From NCBI RefSeq assembly GCF_014897315.1, contig NZ_JABUYL010000029.1:1-32906 (forward strand): a DNA stretch of 32,906 bases. The letters are read 5' to 3'. Shown here piece after piece: positions 28,404 to 32,906 of the stretch. Source of the stretch: Proteus sp. FME41 (lineage in GTDB: Bacteria > Pseudomonadota > Gammaproteobacteria > Enterobacterales > Enterobacteriaceae). Position numbers and translations under genes: made by a program. Numbering within the stretch: the first letter of the stretch is position 1; each line of letters starts with the position of its first letter. The notes under the pieces were generated by a model. That model ran no database searches. It worked only from the letters and a program-made list of their open reading frames with translations, and was not told where the DNA came from.

Positions 28404-29057
28404 ATGAAAGGCCAAGATATTTTATTATTACTAAAATTAATATCGTTACAACACCATGAAAAACAATTAAATAGTCTCGAGCACTTAACAACACAATCCA
28501 AGGCATGGCAAGACTGGGATATTATAGAAGAGAAGAAACTAGAACAAAAAAAAACCTTAGCCTTTATTGAAATTGATACTTATCGCGAGAGCCTTTATAC
28601 CGTTCGCGCCTTAGAAAAAACAACGGGTATAGGTAAAACACAAATAGCAGATTCTATTAAACGATGTATAGATATTGGCCTTGCTAAAAAAGATCGTAAA
28701 TATAATGTTCCAAGGGCAAATAGGAAATCTTTACTTGAATTCATTATTTATGGAATAAAATATGTATTTCCCGTCAGAATGGGAGAATTAACACGAGGGA
28801 TCGCGACTTCTTTTTCTGCTCCAGTGTTAAATGAAAAATTATTTAGCTCAGGTGATTTGATCGCTGTTTGGCCTGATGAAACAGCAAAAAATAAAGGGTT
28901 GAAAGTAATACCTTTATTTCACACTGTTCCTTATGCTGTTCGGCAGGATGATAATTTATATGCAATGCTTGCCCTAGTCGATGCAATTAGGCTTGGAAAC
29001 CCACGTGAAGCCAGTTTAGCAGCAGATTTATTGGAAAAGATATTTAAGGAAATATAA
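28404..29057 (+). CDS. Winged-helix-like protein, probable regulator/antitoxin partner of the nucleotidyltransferase
   Basis: The start at ATG 28404 (217 residues) is set by an AAGAGGAGAGGAG site; upstream in-frame sequence runs through the palindrome and from a TTG, so is unlikely to be coding. Residues 1-50 are helical (MKGQDILLLLKLISLQ). Residues 63-98 look like a winged helix: LYTVRALEKTTGIGKTQIAD followed by SIKRCIDIGLAKKD, where a sequence-reading helix precedes a short wing. A conserved-looking segment follows (FIIYGIKYVFPVRMG, then RGIATSFSAP) and a C-terminal LYAMLALVDAIRLGNPREA. I recognise no named family with certainty; wHTH proteins of this form are found next to nucleotidyltransferases in defence or toxin-antitoxin pairs. 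The gap to the next gene is two bases. Confidence 0.7.
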   Translation: MKGQDILLLLKLISLQHHEKQLNSLEHLTTQSKAWQDWDIIEEKKLEQKKTLAFIEIDTYRESLYTVRALEKTTGIGKTQIADSIKRCIDIGLAKKDRKYNVPRANRKSLLEFIIYGIKYVFPVRMGELTRGIATSFSAPVLNEKLFSSGDLIAVWPDETAKNKGLKVIPLFHTVPYAVRQDDNLYAMLALVDAIRLGNPREASLAADLLEKIFKEI

Positions 29058-29059
29058 GA

Positions 29060-29590
29060 ATGGAAGCTAAACAACAATATCGTATGCTGATAGAAGTAGC
29101 TCACGCGTTAGGAGCTGATTTGCTAAAGCAGGTTACTTTTGTCGGTGGGTGCACAACAGCTCTTTTACTAACTGATGAAGTTACTGTAGAACAAGTTCGG
29201 CATACAGATGATGTAGACTTAATTGTTCATGTAATTAGTTATGCAAAATATTCAGCTCTGCAGGAAAAATTACAAGAGAGGGGATTCAAAATTGTTGCCC
29301 CAGATGAGGATGATAATATTCCCATTTGTGCAATGAAACTAAATGAATTACGTGTAGATATTATGCCTGATGATGAGTCTATTCTTGGTTTCAGTAACCG
29401 ATGGTATAAAGAAGCCATAGAAAATTCATTTGAGTATCAACTTAACGAAAATATTACAATAAAGCTCGTTTCTCCAGACTACTTTGTAGCGACTAAGCTT
29501 GAAGCATGGCTTGGCAGAGGTAAAGGTGATGCATTAACAAGTCGTGATATTGAGGACATCATAAATTTAATTGATGGACGAGAGGAATGA
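29060..29590 (+). CDS. AbiEii-like nucleotidyltransferase, truncated by an in-frame TGA
   Basis: The 176-residue product has the DNA-polymerase-beta-type nucleotidyltransferase core: GG(29-30)CTTALL, then HTDDVDLIV with the Asp51-x-Asp53 metal pair, and a third carboxylate Asp100 in LRVDIMPDD. The C-terminal helix VATKLEAWLGRGKGDALTSRDIEDI resembles AbiEii/COG2253 proteins, which as toxins can transfer nucleotides to tRNA ends. The start has AAGGAA eight bases upstream and lies two bases after the previous stop. After the TGA at 29588-29590 the same frame stays open for 59 more codons of plausible protein and ends in a TAATG junction with the next gene, so the ancestral protein probably had 236 residues. 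All catalytic residues are before the stop. Confidence 0.8.
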   Translation: MEAKQQYRMLIEVAHALGADLLKQVTFVGGCTTALLLTDEVTVEQVRHTDDVDLIVHVISYAKYSALQEKLQERGFKIVAPDEDDNIPICAMKLNELRVDIMPDDESILGFSNRWYKEAIENSFEYQLNENITIKLVSPDYFVATKLEAWLGRGKGDALTSRDIEDIINLIDGREE

Positions 29591-29770
29591 CTTAACGAGC
29601 TGAGTAATTCATCAATTACCGTTAAAACATTTGTTTCAGAGCAACTTCGTCTGTTGCTAGATGATAGTAATTTTGAATATGCAGTGAGCAGCCAATCTAA
29701 CAATAGTCCTCAACGTGAGAATATTATTTTTGAGCGTATCGAAACAATAATCGCTAGGACTTCTTGTTAA
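29591..29770 (+). pseudogene. Detached C-terminal part of the nucleotidyltransferase frame
   Basis: Directly after TGA, the same frame reads LNELSNSSITVKTFVSEQL onward, including LLLDDSNFEYAVSSQ and ENIIFERIETIIA, and stops at TAA 29768-29770. It has amphipathic helix-like composition, no start codon of its own with a good ribosome site, and fits as the missing end of the upstream protein. The TGA is followed by C, a weak termination context in E. coli, so some readthrough is possible. A sequencing error cannot be excluded. Confidence 0.72.
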
Positions 29771-30423
29771 TGAATATCTTATGGGAAAGTCAAAAAGGCT
29801 CATTGCGTAAAAATAATAATGACTATGTCGCTATACGAGTAAGTAATAACCATTTTTCTGCTGTTATTGTTGATGCATCCAGTAAAGGAAAAGCGCCTAG
29901 TTGTTTAGCTAAATATTGGGCAAAAACACTATTAACAAGCTATATAAAACAAGAGCATGAATCCATCATATTACTTCTTAAGAATGTTCACAAAACACTA
30001 GTCCCTAATTATCTTACCGAAACTGCAAGCTATTCTCTAATTGATATTGATTTAGAGAAAAAGAATGGAGAAATTATTTATATAGGTGACTGTCGGTTGG
30101 GGATAATTAATCATTATGGAATCAACTGGATTAATAAGCCTCACATTATTGTTAACATGTTTACTCAGTTAGATAATAGCTACGCTAACTGTCTTACAAG
30201 AGTACTAAAAGCCCGCCGCTTTACCCCTCCAGATCAGATGAAATTTAACTGGGAAGATGGTGATACATTGGTACTTTGTACTGATGGGTACTGGCGCTCA
30301 GATAGGGATAATAACGAGCTAAACTACGATGATATCAGTGTACTCAAAATTACACCTGACAATTCTGAGTTCAGCCTCACTATCGATTCAGATTGTAATA
30401 ACATCTTTTTTATTACTCAATAA
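29770..30423 (+). CDS. PP2C-like protein phosphatase
   Basis: From ATG 29770 the protein has 217 residues. PP2C motifs appear in order: RKNNND (canonical R-x-x-N-E-D), VIVDASSKGK (canonical DGxGG, aspartate kept, glycine replaced), IGDCRLG (canonical GDSR), LCTDGYW (canonical TDG) and DDISVL (canonical DN). The metal-binding aspartates are therefore present, although the DG motif is divergent. It should be a small soluble Mn/Mg-dependent Ser/Thr phosphatase or a derivative. Its ATG overlaps the TAA that ends the extended nucleotidyltransferase frame (TAATG) and its own ribosome site is weak (AGGA ten bases upstream), implying original translational coupling that the premature TGA would weaken. 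No kinase gene is visible nearby. Confidence 0.78.
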   Translation: MNILWESQKGSLRKNNNDYVAIRVSNNHFSAVIVDASSKGKAPSCLAKYWAKTLLTSYIKQEHESIILLLKNVHKTLVPNYLTETASYSLIDIDLEKKNGEIIYIGDCRLGIINHYGINWINKPHIIVNMFTQLDNSYANCLTRVLKARRFTPPDQMKFNWEDGDTLVLCTDGYWRSDRDNNELNYDDISVLKITPDNSEFSLTIDSDCNNIFFITQ

Positions 30424-30440
30424 ACGCTTAGCATCTATCT

Positions 30441-30544
30441 ACATCAGCACGATATTTGACATTCATAATCCAAACACATAATCCGAATAAAAAGAATCGC
30501 TGAATTATATACTAATTAACCATATCACTTTAGTCATAAAAAGA
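30441..30544. repeat. Right copy of 104-bp direct repeat (acyltransferase 5'-end remnant)
   Basis: This copy matches 28022-28125 with seven substitutions. Read on the minus strand it begins at ATG 30466-30464 and keeps eight codons of the acyltransferase (MNVKYRAD), then diverges and stops four codons later. It fills the space between the PP2C-like gene and the 2H-phosphoesterase-like gene. Confidence 0.95.
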
Positions 30545-30568
30545 TGGATAGCCATTTAATACTTAATA

Positions 30569-31285
30569 TTAATAGCACCGAAATGGCCATAATTGATTAA
30601 ATTCCATCGTTAAGCCCAGTTGTACTTCAGATGAAAGTGAACCTTTGCTCACTACAAATTTTGGATGTTGAATAATGATAGGGGTATTAATCGCATGATG
30701 TATTAATGATGATCGGTTTTGCTCTAGCTCATCATAGAGCTGCTTCATCTCTGCTGATGACGTATTTTCACCTAATCGCCCAAGTGTGATATGAATAATG
30801 TCTTTATGAAGTTCGCTCTCAATTGGGATTTGCTGATAAACCTGCTGCCTAAAGAGTGTTAATTCCTTTGAGATACCCGTTAATATCAAACTACCATTGG
30901 ATGTGAGTACAACGTCATTAAATAAAATTTCGATACTTTTTATTTGATTAAAGATTTTTGCAATCTCATGACACCACGATAATAATACGGGCCGTTGTAG
31001 TTTAAATTGCTCATTTTGTTGATTAAAAACCGTTAATAATGTGGAATGAAATTCTTGTTGCTGAGTAAACGCAATAAATGGATATTTAAGCGAAAGCTGT
31101 TCACAATAAGCTATTAGTTTCTGACTAAAAGGAATAAAGCTTTCCTCAACTTCAGGCTGAGAAATTATTAATTGCCCTGCATTTAAGCTGACATCAATAA
31201 TACTTTCATCATTAATTTGCTGTTGCCAAATTTCGCCAGTTGCCAGTTTTTTGAGTGTTGCTTGTGTTAAGAAAGAATAACTCAC
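30569..31285 (-). CDS. 2H-phosphoesterase-like protein beside the PAAR genes
   Basis: The 238-residue protein begins at a GTG with a purine-rich site (AAGAGGGGCGGA) upstream. Two HxT-hydrophobic motifs, His80-Ser-Thr82-Leu and His165-Ile-Thr167-Leu, are 85 residues apart, the arrangement of the 2H phosphoesterase superfamily (LigT and cyclic phosphodiesterases), which act on 2',3'-cyclic phosphates or RNA ends. The remaining sequence has predicted strands between the motifs (SIEILFNDVVLTSNGSLILTG), as in that fold. No signal peptide is seen. It is 102 bp downstream of a two-TM protein gene and in line with PAAR, so it may be secretion-linked cargo or a protective enzyme, or simply a neighbour. 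Confidence 0.55.
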   Translation of the reverse strand: MSYSFLTQATLKKLATGEIWQQQINDESIIDVSLNAGQLIISQPEVEESFIPFSQKLIAYCEQLSLKYPFIAFTQQQEFHSTLLTVFNQQNEQFKLQRPVLLSWCHEIAKIFNQIKSIEILFNDVVLTSNGSLILTGISKELTLFRQQVYQQIPIESELHKDIIHITLGRLGENTSSAEMKQLYDELEQNRSSLIHHAINTPIIIQHPKFVVSKGSLSSEVQLGLTMEFNQLWPFRCY

Positions 31286-31387
31286 TCCGCCCCTCTTAAA
31301 GTCTTTAAACTCTCATTATTTATTATTACCATTTAGCCATTAAGATAGCAAAAGCCCTTCCGAACGTCTGAACAAATAGCGCCACGA

Positions 31388-32530
31388 TTACTTTGGACTG
31401 ATCCGCTGAAGATAGAGTTTACTCCCTAACTGAGAAACTAAAAGCCGATTAGGTAAATCAAGTGATGATAAAGAAATCGCCATGGCATATCGTGCCGTAC
31501 CTGCATTACCTAATATCATTTCTGTATCAAAAATTCTCTCTAAGGAGAAATCTGTATTCTGCTTAATAAAATTAATGATGACTTCTTCTTTATTCTTATC
31601 ATTTAAATGGCAACACCATAATGCTTGTGCATTCTTACCATTAAGCTGAAATTTAGATTGTGCCTCTAAAGCTTCTGATAAAGAACCTATATCACATACA
31701 ATTGGGCGAAGTAATTTACTATATCTTGATATCTCTTTTAATTCTGGAAATGAAGGAGAAGATAATAATAAACAACATGCCTCTTCACTGACATTATTCT
31801 CATCAAACTGAATAGATAAAACGATATAGAGTTCATCAGTTAGCGCCTCATCATATAAATTGGATAGCCATTTCGTTAGATGTATTTGAGGTAATGGTTC
31901 AACTTTAGCAACATTGAACGCTAAATTGGTGACTTGTTCTTGAATAACTTGAGCCCAATCTATTTCAATAGCCTCTTTATTTTCCGTATTTACATGCCAA
32001 AGGATCTTAATAGGAGTTGAGAGATGATGTTCTTGGTAATATTTGGATATAGGCGTTAATAATGCTTTAGTGATTTCTTCACTTTTTTCCCATAAAGGGC
32101 GCAATTTAAGAAAATTAGGCAGTAATTGATTGTTTTTATTCGGTGTTAATTTAGAAAGAATAATATTTTTATTTTGTTCATCAACTTCTGAAACCCTTGA
32201 TGATGTCAGTAAAATAATATGTTTCTCTGCCCAAACTCTCCATTGATAAAAACAATAATTTAACTCTTCACAGCTAGACTGATATTTAAATAAAACAATA
32301 AAATGAACAAGTAATCGAATAAGTACCACGAAGAACATTGGAATAATAGAGAATAGAAGAATAAGTTTAATATTGTCCCAAGATGGATCTAAATAGCCAT
32401 TTGTAGATAAAGAAATTCCGATAAAAAAACCACTACATGCGACAATACCACAGATTAATATCCATAATAAAATATTGGGCATTTTAGGCTCTTCGGGATA
32501 CTCTATTTTGGGTACATTCCAGCTTATCAT
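31388..32530 (-). CDS. Two-TM protein of unknown function encoded next to PAAR
   Basis: The 380-residue protein has two N-terminal membrane segments (about 19-41 and 55-81) followed by a 300-residue soluble domain of mixed helix and strand. I do not recognise its family. The gene starts at the base after the PAAR stop codon (TAGATG), so translation is coupled and the two products probably act together. Proteins that load effectors onto PAAR/VgrG, and membrane effectors, both occur in such positions; the soluble domain has no catalytic motif I can name. Confidence 0.7.
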   Translation of the reverse strand: MISWNVPKIEYPEEPKMPNILLWILICGIVACSGFFIGISLSTNGYLDPSWDNIKLILLFSIIPMFFVVLIRLLVHFIVLFKYQSSCEELNYCFYQWRVWAEKHIILLTSSRVSEVDEQNKNIILSKLTPNKNNQLLPNFLKLRPLWEKSEEITKALLTPISKYYQEHHLSTPIKILWHVNTENKEAIEIDWAQVIQEQVTNLAFNVAKVEPLPQIHLTKWLSNLYDEALTDELYIVLSIQFDENNVSEEACCLLLSSPSFPELKEISRYSKLLRPIVCDIGSLSEALEAQSKFQLNGKNAQALWCCHLNDKNKEEVIINFIKQNTDFSLERIFDTEMILGNAGTARYAMAISLSSLDLPNRLLVSQLGSKLYLQRISPK

Positions 32531-32791
32531 CTACTTTTCTCCCGCAGAGGATAGACTTGAAATTAACCGACAACCACATTCAGTGATAAATCCATCTAAT
32601 GCAACGTCTCTACCAACCATCGTTATTCTTGTCTTACCCGGCAAGATAGCATTTATACCGTGCCCTGTTTTAGGGCAATTAACTTTATCACCGACTAAAG
32701 CCACTGCCTTACCATACACAACTGAACCTGATGCCGAAATAACTTCACCACCATGTGATGTTTTATCGCCTAATCGTATAAATGCTCTCAT
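32531..32791 (-). CDS. PAAR-domain type VI secretion spike protein
   Basis: Starting at ATG 32791 (GAGGAT seven bases upstream), the protein has 86 residues. It is almost entirely a PAAR domain: MRAFIRLGDKTSHGGEV at the start, then PKTGHGINAI and a C-terminal ECGCRL with the zinc-type cysteines and histidines of the family. A TTG eight codons earlier is not used. PAAR proteins cap the VgrG trimer and carry effectors. It lies 50 bp behind a gene whose last residues look like VgrG and overlaps nothing on the right. Confidence 0.92.
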   Translation of the reverse strand: MRAFIRLGDKTSHGGEVISASGSVVYGKAVALVGDKVNCPKTGHGINAILPGKTRITMVGRDVALDGFITECGCRLISSLSSAGEK

Positions 32792-32841
32792 AGGTTTATC
32801 CTCAATAATAATCAAACACTAATCAAACAACATATTTTTAC

Positions 32842-32906
32842 TTATTTCTGAGCCTGTTTTTTATATTCAAAGGTGCCATCCCATTCCGGTAAAGGCGCAG
32901 GAGGTA
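32842..32906 (-). CDS. C-terminal end of a probable VgrG (partial)
   Basis: Only the last 20 residues are inside the window, read leftwards to TAA at 32844-32842. They include PLPEWDGTFEY and end KKQAQK. Position directly upstream of a PAAR gene is what makes VgrG likely; the tail alone is too short to prove it. Confidence 0.5.
   Translation of the reverse strand, partial: PPAPLPEWDGTFEYKKQAQK

Noticed and set aside
28126-30440. Classical insertion sequence or integron cassette as the origin of the three-gene unit
   Set aside because: There is no transposase, integrase, terminal inverted repeat or attC-like site; only long direct repeats are present.

Overview
The window looks like a chromosomal segment of an AT-rich gammaproteobacterium of the Morganellaceae, most likely Proteus or a close relative. 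The NorR, NorV, NorW, YtfE and DmsD-like proteins align by eye, nearly end to end, with their E. coli counterparts. Base composition is low-GC throughout, and a BapA-type surface protein and a vgrG/PAAR island are present. Genus assignment is inference.

Layout. (1) 1-8432, minus: the N-terminal 2810 codons of a giant BapA-like adhesin. It has a prefix domain with a membrane-like segment, then about 2200 residues of helical repeats, then beta-rich modules and an Asp/Thr linker that runs off the left edge. A gene-free AT-rich stretch of 1.1 kb lies upstream of it. (2) 9525-15358: an AraC-type regulator divergent from a dmsABC-dmsD operon for anaerobic respiration of DMSO or a similar S/N-oxide. 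A ModE-like box sits in the divergent promoter region. (3) 15461-20534: the nitric-oxide module norR / norVW, with three NorR sites and a sigma-54 promoter, followed by ytfE (repair of iron centres). (4) 20592-25980: an unusual fusion of a LacI repressor to a solute-binding protein. It is divergent from a PhnP-like phosphodiesterase, a NupG-family transporter and an MgtC-like protein, with two copies of one operator sequence between them. (5) 26062-28047, minus: an OafA-type acyltransferase with an SGNH domain. (6) 28126-30440: a compact cassette of three genes (winged-helix-like protein, AbiEii-like nucleotidyltransferase, PP2C-like phosphatase). It is bounded by 104-bp imperfect direct repeats that duplicate the 5' end and leader of the acyltransferase gene. 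(7) 30569-32906, minus: the tail of a probable vgrG, a PAAR protein, a two-TM protein and a protein with a 2H-phosphoesterase signature, forming an orphan type VI secretion island.

The most notable region is 28.0-30.6 kb. The cassette is arranged like a toxin-antitoxin or phage-defence operon, with a GC-rich palindrome just before the first gene. It lies between direct repeats, so it was inserted or duplicated there. Its nucleotidyltransferase gene is interrupted by an in-frame TGA; the reading frame continues for 59 codons and ends in a TAATG junction with the PP2C gene. A second candidate of interest is the LacI-SBP / PhnP-like / NupG-like locus, which may handle a nucleoside- or sugar-like compound through a cyclic-phosphate step.

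I saw no rRNA, tRNA, CRISPR array, transposase or integrase in the window.
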